This document shows positions 34,875 to 42,777 of a stretch of DNA of 64,000 bases, one piece after another. Where the stretch lies: NCBI GenBank assembly GCA_027487215.1, contig JAIYDZ010000005.1, positions 1 to 64,000 of the forward strand. The letters run 5' to 3'. The translations under genes were made by a program, and so were the position numbers. Numbering within the stretch: the first letter of the stretch is position 1; each line of letters opens with the position of its first letter. Source of the DNA: Pseudomonadota bacterium. GTDB lineage: Bacteria > Babelota > Babeliae > Babelales > CAIQNR01. The notes beneath the pieces were generated by a model that searched no databases, was not told the DNA's origin, and saw only the letters and a list, made by a program, of their open reading frames with translations.

Positions 34875-36233
34875 ATGATCTCAGATACCATTGTTGCCCA
34901 GTGTACACCTTCAGGAAGCGGTGCTATCGCGCTGCTTCGTGTTTCTGGGCCCGATGCGCTCCGCGTTATTGCACGATGCGCAAAACTCTCATCTTTTTTA
35001 GACCTTCAAACCGTTGGATCTCACACGATCAATCACGGATGGGTTGTTGATGCTCAAGGATCGCATCTTGATGAGGTCCTTTTTTTGGTTATGCATGCAC
35101 CTCGGACTTTTACAGGACTTCATGTTGTCGAAATAACCACTCACAACAATCCATTTATTATTGAATCAGTTATTAATAGAATCCTGGAGTGCGGCGCACG
35201 ACCTGCTCAAAATGGCGAATTTACTCGTCAGGCAGTTGAAAATGGAAAGCTTGATCTGGTAAAAGCTGAAGCAATAAATGAACTTATTCATGCAAACTCA
35301 CAACACCAACTGAAACAATCTCTAGAGCAACTAAAGGGAAGTTTTTCCTCCTGGATAGCAACGCTTGAAGAATCGCTTCTTAAAATAAGTGCTTTGTGTG
35401 AAGCAAGCTTTGAATTTCTAGAAGAGGATATGGATTTTAGTCCTCAAATGCGTACCATGCTTGGCAATGTTGCAACGAAAATAGAAACTATTAAGGCTAC
35501 CTTCAACCAACAACAGCATTTGCGCCAGGGGGTCAGGATTGCTCTGGTTGGTTCAGTCAACGCTGGAAAGTCTTCACTTTTTAATGCACTCATTGGCAAA
35601 CAACGCGCAATTGTTACTGATATTGCGGGCACCACTCGAGATGTTATTGAAGCTGGTCTTTATAAAGACGGTGTCTATCTGACTCTTATTGACACTGCAG
35701 GGCTACGCAATGCTGATGATGTCATTGAACAAGAAGGCATTCGTAGGTCTTACAACGAAGCACAACAAGCAGATATTGTTCTTTTAGTTATTGATAGCAG
35801 CCGAATAATGACACCAGAAGAACTTACCGTTTATAAAGCATTGCTTGAAACGTACCAAGAAAAAATTATTGTTATAAACAACAAAGCAGACTTGCCTACA
35901 CAACAGGAAGATCTTGCTTCTGATACGATTCATCTCTCAGCAAAAGATTGTAAGGGGCTTATTGAACTTGAGTCGCGCATTGCTGAAAAAATAAATGATC
36001 TTTTTGTGGGGATAAAATCACCCTTTTTGCTTAATAAAAGACATTTTGAACTACTAACCAGTCTTGAAAAAAAACTCGCCACTATCAAAACCATGCTTAA
36101 CGCTCCTATTGAATACGAGCTTGTGGCCTATCATTTAAACGATGCCCTTGAAACTATTTCTCAACTTACGGGTAAAACTATTACAGAAAAAATGATGGAT
36201 ACGGTTTTTAAAGAATTTTGCGTAGGCAAATAA
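34875..36233 (+). CDS. mnmE: tRNA uridine-5-carboxymethylaminomethyl modification GTPase MnmE
   Basis: MnmE with MnmG modifies U34 of certain tRNAs. The 452-residue protein begins MISDTIVAQCTPSGSGAIA in the tetrahydrofolate-binding domain. The helical domain carries a GTPase insert with GSVNAGKSS, GTTRDV, DTAGL and NKADL, and the protein ends FCVGK, the catalytic Cys motif (usually FCIGK). A GTG four codons upstream is the alternative start. mnmG is not adjacent. Confidence 0.96.
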   Translation: MISDTIVAQCTPSGSGAIALLRVSGPDALRVIARCAKLSSFLDLQTVGSHTINHGWVVDAQGSHLDEVLFLVMHAPRTFTGLHVVEITTHNNPFIIESVINRILECGARPAQNGEFTRQAVENGKLDLVKAEAINELIHANSQHQLKQSLEQLKGSFSSWIATLEESLLKISALCEASFEFLEEDMDFSPQMRTMLGNVATKIETIKATFNQQQHLRQGVRIALVGSVNAGKSSLFNALIGKQRAIVTDIAGTTRDVIEAGLYKDGVYLTLIDTAGLRNADDVIEQEGIRRSYNEAQQADIVLLVIDSSRIMTPEELTVYKALLETYQEKIIVINNKADLPTQQEDLASDTIHLSAKDCKGLIELESRIAEKINDLFVGIKSPFLLNKRHFELLTSLEKKLATIKTMLNAPIEYELVAYHLNDALETISQLTGKTITEKMMDTVFKEFCVGK

Positions 36234-36266
36234 GCTCAAAATCATAATTTTGCACAAAATGACCTT

Positions 36267-36295
36267 TTGACAACCGCTACCACAAACCTTATTCT
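36267..36295 (+). promoter_or_regulatory. promoter of the exported protein at 36332
   Basis: TTGACA (36267-36272), 17-nt spacer, TATTCT (36290-36295): a strong match with a leader of about 30 nt before the GTG start. Confidence 0.65.
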
Positions 36296-36331
36296 TATAA
36301 AACAACCAAAGATCTAAATGGGGGATTCCAG

Positions 36332-37015
36332 GTGAAAAAACTATTACTGTCTTCATTTTTTATTTTTTTAACCATAGCCAGTGGCCAATCTTTGATTGCT
36401 AACAGTCATTATGGAGTTTCGCTTGAGGAAATTGATCGCCTTAAAAAAGAGGACCCTGTTGTTGCACAACATATTCTAGCCTGTTTTGATGGAGACAAAA
36501 AACAACGTCAAAACTTACACACTAAGCTGTGGTTTGTATTTTCTTTTGTGCAATCTGCGATTGGTAAAATGGTAGAAGATCGCCCTCATAATTTTAAAAC
36601 CATCACCTCGATGCATAAAGATGGCAAAACTCTTGAACAAATTGCACAAGAAGAAAAATTAGAATATCTCCTAAAGCTGATTTCAGAGCACTCAAAAAGT
36701 GCTAAATTTGCTGCCATGTCTCAACCGGAAGCTCCAGTAGTTTCTACTGAACCAAACACTGCAACTTTTGTTCCATTTTCACCCAAGGCAAGCAATAACT
36801 ATATACGGGTGACCGATAATCAAAAAACCACACGACTACAGATTCTCGATTTTCAAAAAACTCTTAGAACCCACGGTTTGCGCAGCACCAATAATGGTGG
36901 GCTCTATCGACATTTTTCATCAAAAAAACAGACAACAAAAAACCCTGCAGTTAAAAACCACAGGGCTTTAATTTCAGAAGAAGAACTGTTTTTGCTGTTA
37001 AGCTTTAACGGTTAA
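36332..37015 (+). CDS. exported protein, unknown function
   Basis: A GTG start with GGGGGA upstream opens a 227-residue protein with a signal peptide (MKKLLLSSFFIFLTIASG-QSL). The mature part is helical and Lys/Gln rich up to about 130, followed by a Pro/Ser/Thr-rich and then basic region. No family is recognised. Its 3' end overlaps the convergent pal-like gene by 18 bp, and a likely terminator of that gene lies inside this coding sequence. It has its own promoter. Confidence 0.6.
   Translation: MKKLLLSSFFIFLTIASGQSLIANSHYGVSLEEIDRLKKEDPVVAQHILACFDGDKKQRQNLHTKLWFVFSFVQSAIGKMVEDRPHNFKTITSMHKDGKTLEQIAQEEKLEYLLKLISEHSKSAKFAAMSQPEAPVVSTEPNTATFVPFSPKASNNYIRVTDNQKTTRLQILDFQKTLRTHGLRSTNNGGLYRHFSSKKQTTKNPAVKNHRALISEEELFLLLSFNG
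36935..36965 (-). terminator. terminator of the pal-like gene inside the convergent gene
   Basis: On the minus strand CCCTG (36961-36965) pairs with CAGGG (36943-36947) and is followed by TTTTTTG. It lies about 40 bp beyond the pal-like stop codon, within the coding sequence of the opposing gene. Confidence 0.5.
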
Positions 37016-37624
37016 TTTCGCAATTTCCGCACGACGGTTGCGTTCTTCTTTTCCAGGAACGTGTACAGCAGGCTTCTTGTCGCCATAACCAATCACACTG
37101 ATCTTTGAGCGAGGAACGCCAGCTTTTTCAATTTCTTTTGCAACAGCACGAGCACGAAGCTCTGATTTTGCAATGTTGTATGCTTCGCTTACAAAATGAC
37201 TGTCACTATGTCCTGCAACAATGATTTTTGCTTTAGGAGCAACTTCTTTTGCACGCTGCACATCATAAGCCAAGGTTGGCTCTTGATCAGGACGAATAGA
37301 GTGTTGGTCAAAATTGAAATAGATAGGTTCAAAAGAATCTTTTGCCACACCAGTTACATCAGCACGAGCAAGACGCATTTCTTCAGCCGCATCAAACTTG
37401 CTTAATGTAACACCTGAACCATCATCTTCTTCAAGTACAAAAGCCTCTACGCTTTCATCGTAAAATTTGCCTTCATCGCGTTTGCCACCTTTTGAGTAGG
37501 CTAAGCTTTTGCCATTCGATTTCTTAGATTTCTTGTCTACTTCAACGCCATCTTTTTTAAAGAGACATCCTGGAAGAACCAGTGATAACAAGATCATGAG
37601 AGAGAGTTTTTTGTGAACGTTCAT
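36998..37624 (-). CDS. pal: Pal-like OmpA-family lipoprotein
   Basis: The 208-residue protein has a lipoprotein signal (MNVHKKLSLMILLSLVLPGC, lipobox LPGC with Cys at 20), so it should be lipid-anchored. The C-terminal 110 residues are an OmpA/Pal peptidoglycan-binding domain: YFNFDQHSIRPDQEPTL, GHSDSHFVSEAYNIAKSELRA, and GYGDKKPAV with KEERNRRAEI. Pal links the outer membrane to peptidoglycan, consistent with the cell wall genes here. No other tol genes are adjacent, so the exact role stays open. Confidence 0.85.
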   Translation of the reverse strand: MNVHKKLSLMILLSLVLPGCLFKKDGVEVDKKSKKSNGKSLAYSKGGKRDEGKFYDESVEAFVLEEDDGSGVTLSKFDAAEEMRLARADVTGVAKDSFEPIYFNFDQHSIRPDQEPTLAYDVQRAKEVAPKAKIIVAGHSDSHFVSEAYNIAKSELRARAVAKEIEKAGVPRSKISVIGYGDKKPAVHVPGKEERNRRAEIAKLTVKA

Positions 37625-37700
37625 GAGTTTCTCCTATTGCACATTTGCACTTACTTTATTTGTGCTAAAATCAGGAGCACTGTAACACAAAAAAACACAG

Positions 37701-37904
37701 ATGGCCAGACATTATAATACCAATTTTAAGCTTATTTCTCTTGAGCTTCAAAAAAGGGACTATAAGTTTTGGGTCAATCTCTTAAGTAACGACACCCCAA
37801 TAAATCTATTAACAGCTTGGCGTCTCTTTAAAGCTGAAAGGCATTTTGTATTAAAGGTCCATTTTAATTGGGAACAAACTTCTATAAAAAATAATTCAAG
37901 CTGA
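37701..37904 (+). CDS. possible small protein
   Basis: A 67-codon frame (MARHYNTNFKLISLELQKRD and so on) fills the 410-bp gap between pal and RNase G. It has plausible composition but no Shine-Dalgarno just upstream and no recognised family. A TATACT at 37975-37980 further on may belong to the RNase G promoter. Otherwise nothing is seen in 37905-38034. Confidence 0.25.
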   Translation: MARHYNTNFKLISLELQKRDYKFWVNLLSNDTPINLLTAWRLFKAERHFVLKVHFNWEQTSIKNNSS

Positions 37905-38034
37905 ACAACAATCCCAAATAAGCTTAAATACTGACTAACTTTAAATTTAGTCTGAATATTTCACGTTTTTGAGGTATACTGAACGCAAAAGGTTGGGGCA
38001 ACATAAAAAATTATTGATCTTTTGAAAGAATAAG

Positions 38035-39537
38035 ATGAAAAAAATATTAATTAATCAAGAACCGTGGCAAACACGAGTGGCTATTATTGAAGAAGGCAAA
38101 CTCCAGAACGTCTATTTTTGGGCACATGCAGGAAACCTTCTTGAGCGTTGTTTTTTAAAAGGTAAAATTACCAAAGTATTGCCTGGCATTCAAACAGCGT
38201 TTGTTGAGATTGGCGAAGAGAAGTCTGGCTTTTTACATATATCAGAAATTGACCGCGAACTTGCTATTAATAAAATGAACGGTTTTTTTGATAGCACAGA
38301 TTCTACAAAAAAAGACCATCCAAAACGTCAGCTACCTGATATCAGCAAGATACTTAAAGAAAATGAAGACATTTTAGTACAGGTAACAAAAGAACCTGTT
38401 AATCAAAAAGGCGCAAAGCTTACAACTTGCTACACTTTGCCGGGCAGATTTATTGTTTTAATGCCAAACATCCCGCGCATTGGAACTTCAAAAAAAATAG
38501 AAAAGCCAGAAGAACGCGCACGTCTTAAAGAAATCGTATTTAACAGTCTTCCTGAAGGAATGGGCGCTATTATTAGAACCTGTTCAGAAGAAAGAACTGA
38601 AAACGAAATCAAGCAAGATGTTAATTTTTTGCTTGAGACATGGAATGAGATTCAAGCTGGCCTTGCTAAAGCAGTAAGTCCAGCACGAATCTATCAAGAA
38701 ATTTCTCTTCCGTTTCAGGTAATTCGTGATCATCTTGATGATGACATTGAAGTAGTAATTGTCGATGATGCAGATCAACAACAAGAGCTTGCCCGCTATG
38801 TTAAAAAAATTGCACCAGAGCATTCTACAAAAATACGTCAATATGCTGGCACGACACCTTTGTTTGATTTTTACAAAGTTGAAGAACAAATTGCTGCCGC
38901 ACTTGACCATAAGGTCGAACTAAAATCTGGCGGTTCAATTGTTATTGAAGCTACTGAAGCAATGACCGTTGTTGACGTTAACACAGGACGCTTTACTGGT
39001 AAATCAAACCTTGAAGACACGATCTTTAAAACTAATATTGAAGCTGCTCAAGAAGTTGTTAGACAGCTTAAAGTAAGAAATATTGGTGGACTTATTGTTA
39101 TCGATTTTATCGATATGTCCATGAGTTCAAATAGACAAAAGCTTTTTAGTTTCTTTGAAAAAACACTCAAAGAACAGGATAGATTCCAGTCTGTCGTATT
39201 GCGTATTTCAGAATTTGGCCTCGTGCAAATGACACGTAAACGTTCAGGTAAAACTCTTTCTCAACAGTTAACGGTTAATTGCCACACATGTCACGGAACA
39301 GGACATACTCCTTCTGTACAAGCACAAAGTTACAAAGTCCTTCAAGACGTTAAGCGCGAACTTGATTCTGATAAAACAGGAAAAACAATTACGCTTAAAC
39401 TCAATCCTCAAGTGTTTGAATATATCTCAAATACAGAGTACGATACTCTCTTGAACTTTGAAAAATTGTACGACTGCAAGATTGTGCTTGAAAGCGAGAA
39501 AAATTTAACTATCGCTTCGTTTAGAATAGAAAAATAA
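38035..39537 (+). CDS. rng: ribonuclease G/E family
   Basis: RNase G/E endonucleases mature rRNA and start mRNA decay. The 500-residue length fits RNase G without the long scaffold tail of RNase E. The N-terminal S1-like domain has KITKVLPGIQTAFVEIG; the catalytic Asp residues lie in VVDVNTGRFTGK and VIDFIDM; the zinc-link is CHTCHGTGH. A short charged insertion (FDSTDSTKKDHPKRQ, about residues 83-97) interrupts the S1 part. gatB follows after 47 bp on the same strand. Confidence 0.94.
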   Translation: MKKILINQEPWQTRVAIIEEGKLQNVYFWAHAGNLLERCFLKGKITKVLPGIQTAFVEIGEEKSGFLHISEIDRELAINKMNGFFDSTDSTKKDHPKRQLPDISKILKENEDILVQVTKEPVNQKGAKLTTCYTLPGRFIVLMPNIPRIGTSKKIEKPEERARLKEIVFNSLPEGMGAIIRTCSEERTENEIKQDVNFLLETWNEIQAGLAKAVSPARIYQEISLPFQVIRDHLDDDIEVVIVDDADQQQELARYVKKIAPEHSTKIRQYAGTTPLFDFYKVEEQIAAALDHKVELKSGGSIVIEATEAMTVVDVNTGRFTGKSNLEDTIFKTNIEAAQEVVRQLKVRNIGGLIVIDFIDMSMSSNRQKLFSFFEKTLKEQDRFQSVVLRISEFGLVQMTRKRSGKTLSQQLTVNCHTCHGTGHTPSVQAQSYKVLQDVKRELDSDKTGKTITLKLNPQVFEYISNTEYDTLLNFEKLYDCKIVLESEKNLTIASFRIEK

Positions 39538-39584
39538 ACCGCATTTTATGCGAACAATAATTACGTATTTGCGCTAAGGACATT

Positions 39585-41042
39585 ATGTCAGAAAAACTAT
39601 CTGTTTTTGAAAAGTATCCTGAATACAGAGTGGACATAGGGATAGAAGTACACGTTCAATTAAACACAAAAAGCAAGATCTTTTGTTCTTGTTCAAATGA
39701 CCAAACAGAAAATCCAAATCAACACATTTGCCCTGTGTGCGCTGGTTATCCTGGCGTATTACCAGTTTTAAACAAAGAGGTTGTTGAAAAAGCAATCAAA
39801 GCAGGACTTGCAACCAACTGTAAAATATCTCCTGAAAGTCTTTTTGCTCGTAAACATTATTTTTATCCCGATCTTCCGAAAAACTATCAGATCACTCAAG
39901 ATGCTCTGCCTATTTGCACAGAAGGTTATGTAACCATTACTAAAGAAGATGGTTCAGAAAAAAACATTCGCCTTATTCGTATTCACATTGAAGAAGATGC
40001 AGGAAAAAATATTCATGGTGCAGGCACCAACGAGAGTTTTGTTGACTTAAACAGAACCGGCACACCGCTTCTTGAAGTAGTAAGTTATCCTGATATTGAA
40101 AGCATCGAAGAAGTTAAGGCCTACCTAAAAACACTTCGTGCTATCGTTGTGTACATCGGCGCATCAACAGGAAACATGGAAGAAGGTTCATTTAGAGCTG
40201 ACACCAATATTTCAGTGCGCAAAAAAACTGATCCACAACTGGGAACACGTTGCGAACTTAAAAACATTAACTCTTTCAAATTTATTGCTGATGCAACTGA
40301 ATATGAAATTGAACGTCAAATAGAACTTCTTGAAAGCGGTCAAAAGGTTATCCAACAAACACGTTTGTGGAACACCAAAGAGCGTATGACAATGCCTATG
40401 CGATCTAAAGAAGAAGCCGCTGATTATCGTTATTTTCAAGACCCTGATCTTCCAATTATTCAGGTAAGTGACGCATGGATTGCACAAGTAAAAACAACTA
40501 TGCCAGAACTTCCAGATCAAAAATTTAAACGCTTGCGTCAAGAAGGTTTAACTTCTGATGAAGCAACTATTTTAATTGACGATATGGATCTTTCTAATTA
40601 TTACGAAAAAGCACGTACGTTTACCACAAGCAAACAGCTTATTAACTGGGTGCTTCGTGAAGTAGTAAACTGCTTGAAGGAAAGTAAAAACTCTGCAGCA
40701 TCATGTGCCGTAACTCCTGAAAAATTAGCAGAACTTATTGATCTTATTGATAAGGGAACTATTAACAACCGTGCTGCACAAGAAGTGTTTAAGTTGATGG
40801 CTCAAACAGGCCAACATGCTGCTGTGATTGTTAAAGAACAAGGGCTTGAACAGATTGGCGACACTGCAGAACTTGAAAAGATTATTCAAGAAATTATTGC
40901 TGCAAATGAAGCCAACGTCACTGCATACAAGTCAGGTAAGCTTCAAGTGTTTGGATTTTTTGTCGGACAGGCAATGCAAAAAACTAAAGGCAAAGCAAAT
41001 CCCGCAGTCATTAACGAACTCCTTAAAAAGTATTTAGGTTAA
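39585..41042 (+). CDS. gatB: aspartyl/glutamyl-tRNA amidotransferase subunit B
   Basis: GatB, with GatA and GatC, converts misacylated Glu-tRNA(Gln) or Asp-tRNA(Asn) to the amide form. The 485-residue sequence is canonical: VDIGIEVHVQLNTKSKIFC, zinc Cys pairs CSC and CPVC, YPGVLPVLN, YFYPDLPKNYQITQ, and RTGTPLLEVVS. The C-terminal Yqey-like helical domain is present. gatA and gatC are elsewhere. This implies indirect amidation of Gln or Asn tRNA, which would match the AspRS at 57.6 kb if that enzyme is non-discriminating. Confidence 0.97.
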   Translation: MSEKLSVFEKYPEYRVDIGIEVHVQLNTKSKIFCSCSNDQTENPNQHICPVCAGYPGVLPVLNKEVVEKAIKAGLATNCKISPESLFARKHYFYPDLPKNYQITQDALPICTEGYVTITKEDGSEKNIRLIRIHIEEDAGKNIHGAGTNESFVDLNRTGTPLLEVVSYPDIESIEEVKAYLKTLRAIVVYIGASTGNMEEGSFRADTNISVRKKTDPQLGTRCELKNINSFKFIADATEYEIERQIELLESGQKVIQQTRLWNTKERMTMPMRSKEEAADYRYFQDPDLPIIQVSDAWIAQVKTTMPELPDQKFKRLRQEGLTSDEATILIDDMDLSNYYEKARTFTTSKQLINWVLREVVNCLKESKNSAASCAVTPEKLAELIDLIDKGTINNRAAQEVFKLMAQTGQHAAVIVKEQGLEQIGDTAELEKIIQEIIAANEANVTAYKSGKLQVFGFFVGQAMQKTKGKANPAVINELLKKYLG

Positions 41043-41078
41043 AACTACCGAAATTAACTTTCATAATTTAGACATAAA

Positions 41079-41101
41079 AAAGGCCTCGCAATGAGGCCTT
41101 T
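41079..41101. terminator. bidirectional terminator after gatB
   Basis: AAAGGCCTC (41079-41087), loop GCAAT, GAGGCCTTT (41093-41101), followed by AATTTT on the plus strand and a longer T run on the minus strand. It separates convergent genes. Confidence 0.8.
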
Positions 41102-41127
41102 AATTTTAAAAAATATATTCTTAATAT

Positions 41128-41799
41128 TTATTTATTAAAATAATCACGGAGCACAACGCCTGCTACCAGTGTTCCTGCCGTTATAGCAAATATGCTTTGT
41201 TGGGTCATGCGTGGCATTGAAACTAATCCGGCTAAACCACCTGATCTAGGGTTAATTGCTACCAAAGAAGCTGTTCCTAAATTTATCTGCTCAGAAGAGT
41301 AATCCGCAACTTGAAGTCTGTTTGCGCGCAATTGAACAAGGATATGGTTAGTTGCTCTTGCTTGTTCTGCAATAATAGCGCTAGTATTCTGCATCTCTTG
41401 AGCCGAAGCAGCTAGTACATTTGCATTTATAGTTTCGGTATTGGACTCAACTCGCTTTAAATTAACAGCTAGTCCATCAATCTTATTATTAAGTTGTTCA
41501 AATTTTTGATCGAGATATGAAGATGTTGAAAATCCTAAATACGCCCCCCCAAGACCACAAATCATTCTCGGAAGCTTTGGTAGTCCTAGAAAATCAGCTG
41601 TACTTAATCCCAGGGATGTTCCGTTCCAGGTAGCAATAAGACCAGCTGCAACACGACCTCCATTCATAATGGTTTGAGCGTTGGCAAATTTTTGTATCAT
41701 GCCACCCATACCATTTGAATCTGGTAGTGCAGCAAAACAATTACCTGCAACGACCAACAAACTAAGTATCATTAGTTTGTTTATTGTATTTCTTATCAT
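41128..41799 (-). CDS. exported/membrane protein with coiled coil, unknown
   Basis: The start at 41799 has GGAGG five bases upstream. The 223-residue protein has a signal peptide (MIRNTINKLMILSLLVVAGNCFA-ALP), Gly-rich hydrophobic stretches (MICGLGGAYLGFS), a coiled coil at about 95-160 (KFEQLNNKIDGLAVNLKRVE), and a hydrophobic C-terminal segment (SIFAITAGTLVAGVVL). The last may anchor it in a membrane. No family is recognised. Confidence 0.6.
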   Translation of the reverse strand: MIRNTINKLMILSLLVVAGNCFAALPDSNGMGGMIQKFANAQTIMNGGRVAAGLIATWNGTSLGLSTADFLGLPKLPRMICGLGGAYLGFSTSSYLDQKFEQLNNKIDGLAVNLKRVESNTETINANVLAASAQEMQNTSAIIAEQARATNHILVQLRANRLQVADYSSEQINLGTASLVAINPRSGGLAGLVSMPRMTQQSIFAITAGTLVAGVVLRDYFNK

Positions 41800-41842
41800 G
41801 ATAACCTCCATGGCTAAAAACCTTATTAATTAAGTCTTTTTA

Positions 41843-41871
41843 AGTATAAACCCTCTCAAAAACATTATCAA
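41843..41871 (-). promoter_or_regulatory. promoter of the coiled-coil protein gene
   Basis: On the minus strand TTGATA (41866-41871), 17 nt, TATACT (41843-41848), about 44 nt before the start codon. Confidence 0.65.
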
Positions 41872-41963
41872 AAGGCTTCTCTGAAAATTTAAGCTCTCAA
41901 AGACCTTTTAAGCTCGCGACTTCTGATGCTTTTTTAAATAAAATTTTATACTGTAAGCTTATT

Positions 41964-42767
41964 TTATAATTTTGAAATAAAACCTTCTTTAACCAACGCA
42001 TTATATTGTTGTTCAATACGGTCAGAATCAAAGGGAAGTAACAGTTTAAGCTGAGTTAAACTTAACGTATTATCATGAGTAAACGCTTTAACCAGCGCGC
42101 CGCGAATTTGTCTATCAGATCCTTCAAATTTAGACTGTACCGTGTAATGGCGACTTTTACGGCTCGGGTTTTTATGCAGTTTTTTAAGATGAACACCATA
42201 ATCCATCAACGCGTAATACCACTCGCGCGGACTATCCATATCAACTGCAAGATCAATGAGTGGCATCAACTCTTTGTCGTGCACCTCATCAAGTTGTGGA
42301 TAAAATGTATGAATAAAAACTGCACGAATATTGGTTTCAATAAAAACCGTGGGTTTGTTGTAAGCAAACGCCACAATTGATGACGCCGTTGCATGGCCTA
42401 AACCTTTAAATGTTTTAAGCACTTCAACATCATCAGGCAAAACGCCGCCGTATTCATGTACAATTTTTTGTGCTATTCCATGGAGCGCAAGCGCGCGACG
42501 ATTATAACCAAGACCAACCCATTCTTTAAGCACTGCTTGAGTAGGCGCTGCTGCAAGTTCTTCAAATGTAGAAAACACTGCAGTAAACGCAATGAATTTG
42601 TCTTTTACGCGAGCAGTTTGAGTTTGTTGTAACATGATCTCAGAAACAACAACAGCGTATGGTGTAGGGCTTTGGCGCCAAGCAAACTCTCGTTTGTTCT
42701 GGTTATAAAATTCCCACACCATACTTTTAAAATGTTCTATTTTTTCTGGTAAATAGTTCATTGACAT
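41964..42767 (-). CDS. mutY: MutY-like A/G-specific adenine glycosylase lacking the Fe-S cluster
   Basis: The helix-hairpin-helix glycosylase fold is clear: FAWRQSPTPYAVVVSEIMLQ with the catalytic Glu, WVGLGYNRRALALH, FKGLGHATASSIVAFAY (the HhH), and FIETNIRAV at the position of the MutY catalytic Asp (LDGNVKRV), so Asp is Glu. The four Cys that bind 4Fe-4S in MutY are all absent, and the C-terminal 8-oxoG-recognising domain is reduced to about 60 residues. It is 267 residues against about 350 in E. coli. The ATG at 42767 has GGA upstream; a TTG eight codons earlier is possible. It follows the M16 peptidase by 10 bp. Confidence 0.8.
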   Translation of the reverse strand: MSMNYLPEKIEHFKSMVWEFYNQNKREFAWRQSPTPYAVVVSEIMLQQTQTARVKDKFIAFTAVFSTFEELAAAPTQAVLKEWVGLGYNRRALALHGIAQKIVHEYGGVLPDDVEVLKTFKGLGHATASSIVAFAYNKPTVFIETNIRAVFIHTFYPQLDEVHDKELMPLIDLAVDMDSPREWYYALMDYGVHLKKLHKNPSRKSRHYTVQSKFEGSDRQIRGALVKAFTHDNTLSLTQLKLLLPFDSDRIEQQYNALVKEGFISKL

Positions 42768-42777
42768 AAAGTCCGTG

